Translations under genes and position numbers: made by a program
The notes under the pieces: model-generated
The model's input: only the letters and a program-made list of their open reading frames with translations
Told to the model about the DNA's origin: nothing
Databases searched by the model: none
Part shown: piece by piece, positions 9,105-18,309 of the stretch
Position numbering within the stretch: the stretch's first letter is position 1
How the letters are laid out: each line of letters starts with the position of its first letter
DNA from: Kitasatospora cinereorecta
GTDB taxonomy: Bacteria > Actinomycetota > Actinomycetes > Streptomycetales > Streptomycetaceae
NCBI RefSeq assembly: GCF_024172095.1
Contig: NZ_JAMZDX010000002.1
Span: 744,001 to 808,000, forward strand
Length of the DNA stretch: 64,000 bases
Direction of reading: 5' to 3'

Positions 9105-9452
9105 GTACGGCCCGGCCGGCCGGTCCCATGGGCGGCGCGACCTCCCGTACGGGCACACGTTCTTCGAGTGGGCGTACGTCGTCCGGGGCCGCGGCGTCCG
9201 GACCGTCGACCTGGTCGGGCACCCGCTGGAGCCGCCCGAGCTGTCCGTGCTCGCGTCCGGGGCGCGGCGGGGCCCGTCGCCCCGGGCCCGTCCGGCTCGG
9301 CCGCCGCCGATCGGGCAGCGGGCCGCGCCGGGTTCCGGTGGACGGGCCCGGTCGGGGTCGGACGGGAGCGGACGGAAGCGGACGGAAGCGGTGGTGGTGC
9401 GGTCGGGGTTCGGGCCGCTGCCCGGTGGGGGCCGGGCTCGGACCGGTGTCGG
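9105..9452. other. 348-bp gap after priA: possible coding remnant and short repeats
   Basis: No intact gene. In the frame of 9130, the stretch to about 9255 reads like protein (LPYGHTFFEWAYVVRGRG, then VRTVDLVGHPLEPPEL) with almost only G or C in third positions, but it lacks a start and later degenerates into Arg/Gly/Pro low complexity. I do not recognise the family. Three 10-bp GACGGRAGCG repeats follow at 9361-9390. Confidence 0.45.
9361..9390. repeat. Three 10-bp tandem repeats GACGGRAGCG
   Basis: Units at 9361, 9371 and 9381; the first has G and the other two A at position 6. Non-coding, between priA and the HTH gene. Confidence 0.7.
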
Positions 9453-9980
9453 TCAGCGGCCGAGGCGGGCGGCCTGCGGGGCGGGGAGGCCGCCCTGGCG
9501 GGCCTGCGGGACGGCGCGGACGAGCGACGTGGCGGCCTCCTCGCGCTGGGTGGGCAGGGCGGGTTCGGGGACGCGCTCGTCGCGCGGGGCGGCGGGGGTC
9601 GGGACCGCGGCGGCGGCCAGCAGGTCGCCGGCGGTCCGGCGCATGCCGTAGCGGCGGTGGACGGCCTGCTTGGTGACGCCGAGCGCCGAGCCGACCGAGT
9701 CCCAGGAGAAGCCCAGGGCCCGGTCGAACTCGACGGCGGCGGCCACCAGCGTCTCCACGCTCTCGCGCAGTTCCTGGGCGAGGCGGACGGTCGGGGCGGG
9801 CGCCCGGCCGTACACCACGAACCCGGCGGAGGTGCTGGGTCGCCTCGGGCGGTACACGTTGCCCAGCTGCGCGGTGAGCGTGCGCAGGGCGTCGACCTGG
9901 CGCCGGACCCGCTCGATGTCCCGCACCAGCAGGTGCAGGCTCGCCCGGGCCCGGGCGTCGTGGTTGATCTGCTCGGCCAT
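9453..9980 (-). CDS. HTH-domain protein, hypothetical regulator
   Basis: A 175-residue protein. An N-terminal helical half ([19 protein letters not shown], probably coiled coil) is followed by a helix-turn-helix near residues 105-125 ([19 protein letters not shown]) and a Pro/Ala-rich tail. The HTH and the basic residues around it suggest DNA binding; ligand and targets are unknown. ATG at 9980 (MAEQINHD) was chosen over the longer frame from 10112 because GGAGAGG lies at about 9994-10000. It diverges from def with 200 bp between them. Similar genes near priA/def are common in streptomycetes as far as I recall. Confidence 0.75.
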   Translation of the reverse strand: MAEQINHDARARASLHLLVRDIERVRRQVDALRTLTAQLGNVYRPRRPSTSAGFVVYGRAPAPTVRLAQELRESVETLVAAAVEFDRALGFSWDSVGSALGVTKQAVHRRYGMRRTAGDLLAAAAVPTPAAPRDERVPEPALPTQREEAATSLVRAVPQARQGGLPAPQAARLGR

Positions 9981-10180
9981 GGCCTGGATGCCACCTCTCC
10001 ATCGGATCGGGTCAATTCCACTTGACCAACGTCCGAGGGCCCGGCTGGTCACGCGCGAGATGAGAGTCGGGGTATGCCGGAAGCCGGGCCGAAGGGCCTG
10101 CCGGGATTGCATAGACTTCCCGGTGATCGTCCCTCTGCGCGCCGCCAGGGGGTGCCCGCGGCGAACAGGAGACCTCGGCC

Positions 10181-10726
10181 ATGGCCGTCCAGCCGATCCG
10201 GATCTTCGGCGACCCCGTCCTGCGGGCCACCGCGAAGCCGGTGACCGCCTTCGACAAGGAGCTGCGCCGGCTCGTCAAGGACCTCACGGACACCATGCTG
10301 GAGGCCCCCGGCGCCGGCCTGGCCGCACCCCAACTCGGGATATCCCTGCGGGTGTTCACCTACAACGTGGACGGCGTGGTCGGCCACCTGGTCAACCCCG
10401 ACCTGGCGCTGACCGACGAGGAGCAGGACGGTCCCGAGGGCTGCCTGTCGCTGCCCGGCCTGACCTTCGACACCAAGCGCGCCTACGGCGTGGTGGCGAA
10501 GGGCTTCAACATGTACGGCGACCCGGTGACGGTCGAGGGGACGCAGCTGCTGTCGCGCTGCATCCAGCACGAGACCGACCACCTGGACGGGATCGTCTTC
10601 ATCGACCGGCTCGACCGCGAGCAGCGCAAGGCCGCGCTGAAGGCGATCCGGGAGGCGGACTGGGGCAACGGCCCCGCGCCGACCGTGAAGATCTCGCCGC
10701 ACTCCACCTTCGGCACCGCCCGCTGA
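10181..10726 (+). CDS. def: Peptide deformylase
   Basis: Removes the formyl group from nascent N-formylmethionine. All three family motifs are visible: GAGLAAPQL (residues about 46-54), EGCLSLP with metal-ligand Cys88, and QHETDHLDG with His130, Glu131 and His134. 181 residues. AGGAG lies upstream of ATG 10181. fmt, the enzyme that adds the formyl group, follows after 26 bp, so formylation and deformylation genes are paired. Confidence 0.96.
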   Translation: MAVQPIRIFGDPVLRATAKPVTAFDKELRRLVKDLTDTMLEAPGAGLAAPQLGISLRVFTYNVDGVVGHLVNPDLALTDEEQDGPEGCLSLPGLTFDTKRAYGVVAKGFNMYGDPVTVEGTQLLSRCIQHETDHLDGIVFIDRLDREQRKAALKAIREADWGNGPAPTVKISPHSTFGTAR

Positions 10727-10752
10727 CCGCACCCGCTACGAAAGGCTCCGAC

Positions 10753-11688
10753 TTGCGCCTCGTCTTCGCCGGCACCCCCGAGGTCGCCGTACCCGCCCTG
10801 GACGCCCTGCTGGCCTCGGACCGGCACGAGGTGGTCGCGGTGGTCACCCGCCCCGACGCCCCGGCCGGCCGCGGCCGCCGGCTGGTCGCCAGCCCGGTCG
10901 CCCAGCGCGCCGAGGAGGCCGGGATCGAGGTGCTGAAGCCGGCGAAGCCGAGCGACCCGGAGTTCCTCGCCCGGCTCACCGAGATCGCCCCGGACTGCTG
11001 CCCGGTGGTCGCCTACGGCGCCCTGCTGCGGCCCGGCGCGCTGGAGATCCCCGCGCACGGCTGGGTCAACCTGCACTTCTCACTGCTGCCCGCCTGGCGC
11101 GGCGCGGCCCCGGTGCAGCACGCCGTGCTGGCCGGCGACGAGGTGACCGGCGCGTCCACCTTCCGGATCGAGGAGGGCCTGGACTCCGGCCCGGTGTTCG
11201 GCGTGATCACCGAGGAGATCCGGGCCACCGACACCAGCGGCGAGCTGCTGACCCGCCTGTCGCACTCCGGTGCCCGGCTGCTGGCCGCCACCATGGACGG
11301 CATCGCCGACGGCTCGCTCAACGCCGTGCCGCAGCCGGCCGACGGCATCACCCTGGCGCCGAAGATCAACCCCGAGGACGCCCGGATCGAGTGGACCCAC
11401 CCCGCGCTGCGGGTCGACCGGCTGGTGCGCGGCTGCGCCCCCGCCCCGGGCGCCTGGACCACCTTCCGCGGCGAGCGACTGAAGCTCTCCGGCCCGGTCA
11501 CCCTGCTGCCCGGCTCGGCGCTGCTCGCCCCCGGCGAGCTGGCCGTGGCCAAGAACAGCGTCCGGGTCGGCACCGGCAGCCACGAGCTGGAGCTGGGCGA
11601 GGTGCAGCCGCAGGGCAAGAAGCCGATGCGGGCGGCAGACTGGGCGCGAGGGGTCCGGATCGAGTCCGGCGAACGGCTCGGCGACTGA
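10753..11688 (+). CDS. fmt: Methionyl-tRNA formyltransferase
   Basis: Formylates initiator Met-tRNA using 10-formyl-tetrahydrofolate. The 311-residue protein begins [16 protein letters not shown]; the N-terminal domain contains the folate-site segment [24 protein letters not shown] with the catalytic Asn-His-Asp set (family knowledge), and the C-terminal tRNA-binding domain starts near residue 205. The start is TTG at 10753, preceded by GAAAGG, and gives the correct family N-terminus; no ATG or GTG fits. A very long upstream frame is spurious. Follows def by 26 bp, rsmB follows after 62 bp. Confidence 0.95.
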   Translation: MRLVFAGTPEVAVPALDALLASDRHEVVAVVTRPDAPAGRGRRLVASPVAQRAEEAGIEVLKPAKPSDPEFLARLTEIAPDCCPVVAYGALLRPGALEIPAHGWVNLHFSLLPAWRGAAPVQHAVLAGDEVTGASTFRIEEGLDSGPVFGVITEEIRATDTSGELLTRLSHSGARLLAATMDGIADGSLNAVPQPADGITLAPKINPEDARIEWTHPALRVDRLVRGCAPAPGAWTTFRGERLKLSGPVTLLPGSALLAPGELAVAKNSVRVGTGSHELELGEVQPQGKKPMRAADWARGVRIESGERLGD

Positions 11689-11750
11689 CCCACCTTCCAC
11701 CAGCCGATCTTTCCACCCACTGATTCCGCAGCACCTTCCCGAGGCATCCC

Positions 11751-13184
11751 GTGAGCACCCCGCCCGGCGCCAAGCGCGCCCCCCGTCCGCACCGTCGTCC
11801 CAAGAAGGACCCGGCCCGCATCGTCGCCTTCCGCGCGCTGCGCGCCGTCGACGAGCGCGACGCGTACGCCAACCTGATCCTGCCCTCCCTGCTGCGCGAG
11901 GCCGAGCAGAAGGGCATGGAGCGGCGCGACGCCGCCCTCGCCACCGAGCTGGTCTACGGCACCCTGCGCATGCAGGGCACCTACGACGCGGTCATCGCCG
12001 CCTGCATCGACCGGCCGCTGCGCGAGGTCGACCCGCCGGTGCTGGACGTGCTCTCGCTCGGCGCGCACCAGCTGCTGGCCACCCGCATCCCCACCCACGC
12101 AGCTGTCTCGGCCACCGTCGAGCTGGCCCGGGCGGTGCTCGGCGACGGCAAGGCCAAGTTCGTCAACGCGGTGCTGCGGCGGATCAGTTCGCAGGACCTG
12201 GCGGCGTGGGTCGAGCAGGTCGCCCCGCCGTACGACGAGGACGCCGAGGACCACCTGGCCGTGGTCCACTCCCACCCGCGCTGGGTGGTCTCCTCGCTGT
12301 GGGACTCGCTCGGCCGCTGGCAGCCCGAGGCCTCCGGCCGCACCGCCATGGAGGAGCTGTTGCAGGCCGACAACGAGCGGCCCGAGGTGACCCTGGTCGC
12401 CCGCCCCGGCCGCTCCACCGTCGAGGAGCTGCGCGAGGCCCTGCCCGAGGTCGAGGCCGGCCGCTGGTCCCCGTACGCGCTGCGGCTCGCCGAGGGCGGC
12501 GACCCGGCCGGGCTGGAGGCCGTCCGCGAGAACCGGGCCGGAGTCCAGGACGAGGGCAGCCAGCTGGTCGCGCTGGCGCTCGCGGCCGCGCCGCTGGACG
12601 GGCCGGACCGGGTCTGGCTGGACGGCTGCGCCGGCCCCGGAGGCAAGGCCGCGCTGCTCGGCGCGCTCGCCGCCGAGCGGGGCGCCGCGCTGGTCGCCTC
12701 CGAGAAGCAGCCGCACCGCGCCCGCCTGGTCGCCCGCGCACTGGCCGGCAACCCCGGTCCGTACACGGTGATCGCCGCCGACGGGACGAAGCGGGCGTGG
12801 CGCGAGGGCGCCTTCGACCGGGTGCTGGTGGACGTGCCCTGCTCCGGGCTCGGCGCGCTGCGCCGCCGCCCCGAGGCGCGCTGGCGCCGCCGCCCCGAGG
12901 ACATCGCCGGCTTCGGGCCGCTCCAGCGCGACCTGCTGCGCGGGGCGATCGCGGCTACTCGGGTCGGTGGCGTGGTCGGCTACGCCACCTGCTCCCCGCA
13001 CCTGGCGGAGACCCGCGCCGTCGTCGACGACGTGCTGCGCGGCCGCGAGGACCTGGAGTGGATCGACGCCCGTCCGCTGCTGCCGGGCCTGCCCGGTCTC
13101 GGCGACGGCCCCGACGTCCAGCTGTGGCCGCACCTGCACGGCACCGACGCGATGTACCTGGCGCTGCTGCGCCGCACCGCCTGA
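11751..13184 (+). CDS. rsmB: 16S rRNA (cytosine-967-C5)-methyltransferase RsmB
   Basis: Methylates C967 of 16S rRNA with SAM. An N-terminal NusB-like RNA-binding domain (about residues 20-160, including ALATELVYGTL and KFVNAVLRRI) is joined to a Rossmann methyltransferase. The SAM motif is DGCAGPGGKAALLGALA; motif IV is VDVPCSGLGALRRRPE and motif VI is ATCSPH, giving the two cysteines used by m5C enzymes. 477 residues, normal length. Start is GTG 11751; Arg/Lys/Pro-rich N-terminal tail. Downstream DNA is a pseudogene relic. Confidence 0.95.
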   Translation: MSTPPGAKRAPRPHRRPKKDPARIVAFRALRAVDERDAYANLILPSLLREAEQKGMERRDAALATELVYGTLRMQGTYDAVIAACIDRPLREVDPPVLDVLSLGAHQLLATRIPTHAAVSATVELARAVLGDGKAKFVNAVLRRISSQDLAAWVEQVAPPYDEDAEDHLAVVHSHPRWVVSSLWDSLGRWQPEASGRTAMEELLQADNERPEVTLVARPGRSTVEELREALPEVEAGRWSPYALRLAEGGDPAGLEAVRENRAGVQDEGSQLVALALAAAPLDGPDRVWLDGCAGPGGKAALLGALAAERGAALVASEKQPHRARLVARALAGNPGPYTVIAADGTKRAWREGAFDRVLVDVPCSGLGALRRRPEARWRRRPEDIAGFGPLQRDLLRGAIAATRVGGVVGYATCSPHLAETRAVVDDVLRGREDLEWIDARPLLPGLPGLGDGPDVQLWPHLHGTDAMYLALLRRTA

Positions 13185-13196
13185 TCCCGTCCGACT

Positions 13197-13218
13197 GCCC
13201 CGGTCAGCCGGCCGGGGC
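13197..13218 (+). terminator. Possible short terminator after rsmB
   Basis: GCCCCGG (13197-13203) pairs with CCGGGGC (13212-13218) around an eight-base loop, 13 bp after the rsmB stop. No T tract; moderate support. Confidence 0.4.
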
Positions 13219-13236
13219 GGGCGGGACCAGGGCGGT

Positions 13237-13500
13237 GCGGCCCGGGACGCCGGCCGCGGCGTCACCGACCGGCTGCGCACCATGGCGGTCTCCCGCCTCG
13301 GCCTGGCCGCGAGCCGGCGGATCCGCCACGGACTCGGGCCGGCCGTCGGCAAGGAGGAGGTGGCCGGTCAACTGGCCGTGCGGGTCCTCCCGTTCGCAAT
13401 GCTCACCAACGCCTTCGTACCCACCGGCGGGATGCCGGGCCGGCTCGCCGCGACCGCCGACCGGAATCCGGTGACCGCGGCCGGTGACCGTACCCGGCGG
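13237..13500 (+). pseudogene. Relic of an ABC-2 (DrrB-like) transporter permease
   Basis: One frame holds two separated family signatures. GVTDRLRTMAVSRLGLAASR (13258-13317) matches the segment before transmembrane helix 2 of DrrB-type permeases (G-x-x-DR-x-R-x-x-P-x-x-R). LPFAMLTNAFVPTGGMPG (13387-13440), then NPVTAA, matches the late loop of the same family (S/T-x-x-FVP-x-x-x-MPG). Roughly 120 residues that should lie between them are missing, and no start, ATPase gene or C-terminus remains. This is an internally deleted, truncated permease. The similarity is from pattern memory, not a search. Confidence 0.65.
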
Positions 13501-13551
13501 CCGGGCGTGCATGCTGGACAACGTGGCCGGTGCAGGGCGAGGGTGGTGGCC

Positions 13552-14523
13552 ATGGAGTACACCCACCTCGGCCGCACCGGCCTGACCGTCTCCCGCCTGT
13601 GCCTGGGCACCATGAACTTCGGTCCGCACACCGACGAGCCCAACGCGCACGCCATCATGGACGCCGCGCACGAGCACGGCATCAACTTCTTCGACACCGC
13701 CAACGTCTACGGCTGGGGCGCGAACAAGGGCCTCACCGAGACCATCATCGGCAACTGGTTCGCCAAGGGCGGCGGCCGCCGCGAGAAGACCGTGATCGCC
13801 ACCAAGCTGTACGGCGACATGGGGGAGTGGCCCAACGAGGGGCGGCTGTCGGCGCTGAACATCCGCCGCGCGGTCGACGCCAGCCTGCGGCGGCTGCAGA
13901 CCGACCACATCGACCTCTACCAGATGCACCACATCGACCGGGCCACTCCCTGGGAGGAGATCTGGCAGGCGATGGAGGTGCTGACCGCCCAGGGCAAGAT
14001 CATCTACGTCGGCTCCAGCAACTTCGCCGGCTGGCACATCGCGCAGGCCCAGGAGGCCGCCCGGGCCCGCAACTTCCTCGGCCTGACCAGCGAGCAGTCG
14101 CTGTACAACCTGCTGGAGCGCAGCATCGAACGGGAGGTCGTCCCCGCCGCCCAGCACTACGGCCTCGGCCTGATCCCGTGGTCCCCGCTGCACGGCGGAC
14201 TGCTCGGCGGGGTGCTGCGCAAGGAGCGGGAGGGCGTCCGCCGGACGATGGGCCGCTCCGCCGAGACCCTGGAGGCCAAGCGCGAACAGCTCCAGGCGTA
14301 CGAGGACCTGGCCGCCGAAGTCGGCCACGAGCCTGGCGACATCGCGCTCGCCTGGCTGCTCTCCCGACCCGCCGTCACCGCGCCGATCGTCGGCCCCCGT
14401 ACGGCCGAGCAACTGCACGCCGCCGTCCGCGCGCTGTCGCTGCACCTGGACCAGAAGACCCTCGACCGGCTCGACGAGATCTTCCCCGGCCACCGCACCG
14501 CCCCGGAGGACTACGCCTGGTAG
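13552..14523 (+). CDS. Aldo/keto reductase
   Basis: NADPH-dependent oxidoreductase of the AKR (YghZ/voltage-channel beta-like) type; substrate unknown. 323 residues in a TIM barrel with the catalytic tetrad visible as D in FFDTANVYG, Y in the same motif, K in IATKLYGD and H in YQMHHID. Cofactor segments VGSSNF, IPWSPLHGGLLGG and APIVGPRT are present. ATG at 13552 has GAGGG eight bases upstream; reading through from upstream would include the permease relic. A perfect 16-bp hairpin follows five bases after the stop. Confidence 0.92.
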   Translation: MEYTHLGRTGLTVSRLCLGTMNFGPHTDEPNAHAIMDAAHEHGINFFDTANVYGWGANKGLTETIIGNWFAKGGGRREKTVIATKLYGDMGEWPNEGRLSALNIRRAVDASLRRLQTDHIDLYQMHHIDRATPWEEIWQAMEVLTAQGKIIYVGSSNFAGWHIAQAQEAARARNFLGLTSEQSLYNLLERSIEREVVPAAQHYGLGLIPWSPLHGGLLGGVLRKEREGVRRTMGRSAETLEAKREQLQAYEDLAAEVGHEPGDIALAWLLSRPAVTAPIVGPRTAEQLHAAVRALSLHLDQKTLDRLDEIFPGHRTAPEDYAW

Positions 14524-14527
14524 AACT

Positions 14528-14564
14528 GGTGTCCTGCCCGGCGTCGCCCGCCGGGCAGGACACC
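14528..14564 (+). terminator. Terminator after aldo/keto reductase
   Basis: Perfect 16-bp stem GGTGTCCTGCCCGGCG (14528-14543) with its complement (14549-14564), 5-nt loop TCGCC, starting four bases after the stop. The next gene starts at 14577, only 12 bp later, so its ribosome-binding site adjoins the hairpin. Confidence 0.85.
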
Positions 14565-14576
14565 GAGGGGGATCGG

Positions 14577-15107
14577 ATGCGACGGCGGACCGTGATCGGG
14601 CTCGGCGCGGGAGCGGGAATCGGGTTCGGACTGCTGGGGCTCGGCCGACTGCTCTCCCCGGCGGCCGACGCGGCCTCGCCGAAGCCGCCTCTGCGCACCG
14701 AGACCGCCCCGCTGGAGCGGCGGTTCCCGCAACTCGGCCCGCTCTCCGACGCGAAGTGGCTGATCGACTCCGACGCGGACGACGCACGATCGCTTCCCTC
14801 GCCCGACCACGAGCTCGCCGGCTTCGTCCGTGCCCGCCCCGGCCTGCTGGCCGAGCTCCGGGCGGCCTTCGCCTTCGCGCCCGAGCAGCCGCCGACGTTC
14901 TCCTCCTGGTGGGAGGGCCCGCTGGCGGAGGCCGTCCCCAAGGACGTGCGGTGGGTGCGCAGCGAGGCCTTCGACGCCTCCGGGACGAACCACGGGTGGT
15001 TCCTCTTCGACCCCGGCAGTGACCTCGTATTCTTCCGCGCCGTCAACCCGCAGGTGGTCGTCGGGCCGTCGGTTGCGCCGCAGTCGGGCGGAAGTGCGTC
15101 AGGATGA
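14577..15107 (+). CDS. Membrane-anchored or secreted hypothetical protein
   Basis: I do not recognise this family. The 176-residue protein has a basic start (MRRRTVIGLG) and a Gly/Leu-rich hydrophobic stretch at about residues 6-26, which fits a signal anchor or uncleaved signal; the rest is soluble with many aromatic residues (FSSWWEG, TNHGWFLFDPGSDLVFFRAVNP). Start ATG 14577 has GAGGGGG upstream. The stop is only four bases before the next gene, so the two are probably cotranscribed. Cell envelope location is inferred from the N-terminus alone. Confidence 0.7.
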   Translation: MRRRTVIGLGAGAGIGFGLLGLGRLLSPAADAASPKPPLRTETAPLERRFPQLGPLSDAKWLIDSDADDARSLPSPDHELAGFVRARPGLLAELRAAFAFAPEQPPTFSSWWEGPLAEAVPKDVRWVRSEAFDASGTNHGWFLFDPGSDLVFFRAVNPQVVVGPSVAPQSGGSASG

Positions 15108-15111
15108 TGGG

Positions 15112-15753
15112 GTGAAGCCGATCATCCATCAGGTGCCGTACTACTCCCAGTGGGAGTCGCCCGAACTCGTGCCCGACATCCTGGACGGCACCGTCCAGGC
15201 CGCGGACGATCCGCTGTGGGAGCGCTCGGGCGCGGCGAGCGAGGAGGAGTACGAGTACTGGTCCTGGCGGCTGTGCGGTATGGCCTGCCTGCGGATGGCG
15301 CTCGACTTCTGGTGGGGCGTGGCACCCGCGGCCGTCCGGCTGGCGGAGGAGTGCCTGGAGGCCGGCGCGTACGTCCGGCACCCGGACGGCCGACTGGACG
15401 GGCTGACCCACGTGCCGTTCGCCGCCTACGTCCGCGAGCGCTGGGGCCTGGACGCCCAGGCGCACGCGCCGCTGCCGCCCGACCTCGTCCGCCGGGAGCT
15501 CGCCGAGGGACGGCTGGTGATGCTCTCCGTCCACCCCAGCATCCGCACCCTGGAGCCCCAGCCGCCCCGGCAGGGCGGACACCTGGTGCTGGCGGTCGGC
15601 GCGGACGAGCGGGAACTGCTGATCCACAACCCGTCCGGCTTCCCCGACGGCTCGCAGCAGTACGCCAAGGTGCCGTGGGGCGACCTCGAACGCTTCTACG
15701 CCGGACGCGGCATCGTGCTCGGGCCGCCCAGCCGGCCGCGCGCCGAGGACTGA
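15112..15753 (+). CDS. C39-like cysteine peptidase family protein
   Basis: A 213-residue protein of papain-like fold, similar to the peptidase_C39_2 group. The catalytic set is visible in order: Cys55 (WRLCGMACLRM), His157 (GGHLVLAVGAD) and Asn173 (IHNPSGF). The usual Gln four to six residues before the Cys is not evident. GTG at 15112 gives MKPIIHQVPYYSQW, typical of the family (Q-P-x-Y-x-Q); AGGA precedes it. No signal peptide, so it acts inside the cell or is exported with the upstream protein by an unknown route. Substrate unknown. Confidence 0.75.
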   Translation: MKPIIHQVPYYSQWESPELVPDILDGTVQAADDPLWERSGAASEEEYEYWSWRLCGMACLRMALDFWWGVAPAAVRLAEECLEAGAYVRHPDGRLDGLTHVPFAAYVRERWGLDAQAHAPLPPDLVRRELAEGRLVMLSVHPSIRTLEPQPPRQGGHLVLAVGADERELLIHNPSGFPDGSQQYAKVPWGDLERFYAGRGIVLGPPSRPRAED

Positions 15754-15858
15754 GCCCTGCTGCTGCGCCCTGCCGCGGGCCGGGCGGCGGAAACCGGAGC
15801 GAGTGGTTCCGTCGTCTCTCCCGGTGAGGGATCCGGACGCTGCCGAAGGAGGCAGACG

Positions 15859-16449
15859 ATGAGACGGTTGACGGCGATTCCGATGGCGCTCGTCCTCGCG
15901 GGCACCGGTACGGCGGTGGCCCCCACCGCCCTCGCGGCGGCGCCGCCGCCCCCGGCGGTCGTCCAGTGCCCCACCGGCTGGGGCAGCCTGCCCAGGGACC
16001 TGGCCGCCGACAATCTCCGGCCCCTGACCGACGTCCGCACCGGACAGCACGCCTGCTACGACCGGATCGTCCTCGACGTCCCCGGCACCTCGCCCGCCCA
16101 CCCGGCCGGCTACCACCTCCGCTACGTCACGTCGGTCGTCCAGGAGGGCTCCGGCGAGCCCGTACCGGTCGGTGGTGGCGCGATCCTCGACATCGTCGTG
16201 GTCGCACCGGCGTACGACCCCGCCACCGGCGCCACCACCTACCCGGCCCACCCCGGCGCACCCCTGCCCGGTGTCGACCTCACCGGCTACCGCACCCTCC
16301 GGGACGCCCGCTACGCCGGCAGCTTCGAAGGCCGTACCCAACTCGCCCTCGGCCTCCGCGCCCGCCTCCCGTACCGCGTCTTCCAGCTCGACGACCGGCT
16401 CGTCATCGACATCGCCCACACCTGGCAGGCCGCCCTCACCGTCCGGTAG
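15859..16449 (+). CDS. Secreted protein with AMIN-like domain
   Basis: 196 residues. Clear signal peptide: MRRLTAIPMALVLAGTGTAV with Ala-x-Ala sites around residues 27-31 (ALAAAP). The mature part has two cysteines (VQCPTGW and HACYDRIV) that may bond, followed by beta-strand pattern DRIVLDVPG, GYHLRYV, ILDIVVVAPAY and, at the end, YRVFQLDDRLVIDIAH. This matches small actinobacterial secreted proteins with an AMIN-like (cell-wall associated) fold. GAAGGAGG upstream of ATG 15859. Converges with the next gene. Confidence 0.72.
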   Translation: MRRLTAIPMALVLAGTGTAVAPTALAAAPPPPAVVQCPTGWGSLPRDLAADNLRPLTDVRTGQHACYDRIVLDVPGTSPAHPAGYHLRYVTSVVQEGSGEPVPVGGGAILDIVVVAPAYDPATGATTYPAHPGAPLPGVDLTGYRTLRDARYAGSFEGRTQLALGLRARLPYRVFQLDDRLVIDIAHTWQAALTVR

Positions 16450-16458
16450 CGCCGCCCC

Positions 16459-16487
16459 GGTGGCCGGTCAGGGGGTGGCCGGTCAGG
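16459..16487. repeat. 14-bp direct repeat at a convergent gene junction
   Basis: GGTGGCCGGTCAGG occurs at 16459-16472 and 16474-16487, one base apart. The second copy covers the stop codon of the minus-strand gene. Confidence 0.75.
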
Positions 16488-17337
16488 CGGTGGCGGGGAG
16501 GCCGATGGGGTTGACCTGGGGGAGGGCGGCGCGGCAGGCGGCGGAGATGGGGCGGAGGGCGGCGGCGAGTTCGTCGAGCTCGGTGCGGTGGAAGTCGGAC
16601 CAGACGCGGGAGGCAGCGAGGTCCGTGGCGGCCTCCAGGGCGCCGTGGCGGAAGCGGCCGTCGGTGCTGACCGCGCCGGACGCGGTGAGCCAGCCGCGGT
16701 CGGTGAGCCGGGCGGTGGCGGCGTCCCACTCCTCGTCGGACCAGCCGCGGTTGGGCTGCAGGGTGTCGCGGCGCCCGTCCAGCGCACATCGCACGACCAG
16801 CGCCTCGCAGCCGTCCAGCCCCTCGGCGACCAGCGCCGCGACGTGCCCGTCGCCGCGGTGCTCGCGCAGCACGGTGGTGGCGTGCCAGAGCTTGGCCAGC
16901 CGCTCGGCGGGGCGGGGCAGCACCGCGTTGGCGGCGGCGAGCGTCCGTCCGCCGCAGTCCAGGCCGTCCACGGCCCGTTCCAGCAGCTCGACGGCGCGGT
17001 CGATCAGCACCGGCTCGACCGGTTCCAGCAGCCGGCCGAGCGCCGCGGCCCCGCCCTCGACCCGGGCCGCGAGCGCCTCCTTTGGCGAGGCCAGGGACCA
17101 GATGGCGGGCAGCGCCCGTTCCACCATGGGCGGCGCGAAGTTGAAGAACGCCGCGACCACCGGCGCCGCCTCGACCGCGCCGAGCGGCGCCGCCCGTCCG
17201 CCGAAATACCCGCGCCAGTAGCCGCGCAGACCGGCCGCCTCGTACGCGGCCCGGCCCTCGGGCGTGAAGTAGGTGACGGCGTGCACCGGCTCGAAGAGCC
17301 ACCACAGGGCACGGGCGGGGTGGACCGGCTCGACCAT
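16483..17337 (-). CDS. SCO6745-family protein, function unknown
   Basis: 284 residues. N-terminus MVEPVHPARALWWLFEPVHAVTYF, then GLRGYWRGYFGGRAAPLG, then FFNFAPPMV, a pattern I associate with the SCO6745 family of actinobacterial helical proteins. The second half has a winged-helix-like stretch (NRGWSDEEWDAATARLTDRGWLTASG), suggesting HTH-type regulation, but no DNA target is known. ATG at 17337 with AAAGGTG upstream; a longer reading that continues under rpe and beyond is spurious. Diverges from rpe with 187 bp between starts. Confidence 0.72.
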   Translation of the reverse strand: MVEPVHPARALWWLFEPVHAVTYFTPEGRAAYEAAGLRGYWRGYFGGRAAPLGAVEAAPVVAAFFNFAPPMVERALPAIWSLASPKEALAARVEGGAAALGRLLEPVEPVLIDRAVELLERAVDGLDCGGRTLAAANAVLPRPAERLAKLWHATTVLREHRGDGHVAALVAEGLDGCEALVVRCALDGRRDTLQPNRGWSDEEWDAATARLTDRGWLTASGAVSTDGRFRHGALEAATDLAASRVWSDFHRTELDELAAALRPISAACRAALPQVNPIGLPATA

Positions 17338-17524
17338 CGGACACCTTTCTGGCGGTTCTGCTGCGATTGTGCCGTGATCCCCGGACGCTCCCGGGGCCGC
17401 GCGTCGGGCGCTGTGACGCGGGTCACGGGGGTCGCCGCCGCGTACCCGGGCCCGTCCCCACGGGGGATGATGGACCGGGGTGGCAGCACGGGCCGCCCGC
17501 ACCGAGTCGTGAAGGTACCCGCAC

Positions 17525-18208
17525 ATGGCGCAGATCAACCCCAGCATCCTGTCCGCCGACTTCGCCCGCCTGGCGCAGGAGGCGGAGGCGGTCCGCGGCG
17601 CGGACTGGCTCCACGTGGACGTGATGGACAACCACTTCGTCCCCAACCTCACGCTGGGCGTTCCGATCGTCGAGTCGCTGGCCCGCGCCACCGACATCCC
17701 GCTCGACTGCCACCTGATGATCGAGCAGCCCGACCGCTGGGCCCCGCAGTACGTCGAGGCGGGCGCCGGCTCGGTCACCTTCCACGTCGAGGCCGCCGCC
17801 GCGCCGGTCCGGCTCGCCCGGGAGATCCGCGCCAAGGGCGCCCGCGCCTCGATGGCGCTCAAGCCCGCCACTCCGATCGAGCCGTACGAGGACCTGCTCC
17901 CCGAGCTCGACATGGTCCTGATCATGACGGTCGAGCCGGGCTTCGGCGGCCAGGCGTTCCTCGACATCATGCTGCCGAAGATCCGGCGCACCCGGGAGCT
18001 GATCGACAAGCACGGCCTGTCGCTGTGGCTGCAGGTCGACGGCGGTGTCGCACCCTCCACCATCGAGCGCTGCGCCGAGGCCGGCGCGGACGTCTTCGTG
18101 GCCGGCTCCGCCGTGTACGGCGCCGGCGACCCGGCCGAGGCGGTACGGGCGCTGCGCGCGCAGGCGGAGACCGCGGCGGCCGGCGCGCCCTGGGCGTGCA
18201 AGCACTGA
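17525..18208 (+). CDS. rpe: Ribulose-phosphate 3-epimerase
   Basis: Interconverts ribulose 5-phosphate and xylulose 5-phosphate (pentose phosphate pathway). The 227-residue TIM barrel shows [27 protein letters not shown] (metal-binding His and catalytic Asp), [14 protein letters not shown] and the final VDGGV with the second catalytic Asp. C-terminal extension of about ten residues is not conserved. Start ATG 17525 follows CATGG context with a weak ribosome-binding site. Last gene of the housekeeping block. Confidence 0.96.
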   Translation: MAQINPSILSADFARLAQEAEAVRGADWLHVDVMDNHFVPNLTLGVPIVESLARATDIPLDCHLMIEQPDRWAPQYVEAGAGSVTFHVEAAAAPVRLAREIRAKGARASMALKPATPIEPYEDLLPELDMVLIMTVEPGFGGQAFLDIMLPKIRRTRELIDKHGLSLWLQVDGGVAPSTIERCAEAGADVFVAGSAVYGAGDPAEAVRALRAQAETAAAGAPWACKH

Positions 18209-18309
18209 CGTCGTACGGCCGGCCCGCGGGAGCCGGCAACCGGAGGCCGGTCGGACGCGTCTGACGGCTCGTGGCATTCGGTGATCGAGAACCTGACGGG
18301 GGAACACAC

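Noticed and set aside
8069..9676. Long Gly/Arg-rich frames opposite or overlapping priA
   Set aside because: Low-complexity translation of GC-rich DNA in the wrong frame; no domain.
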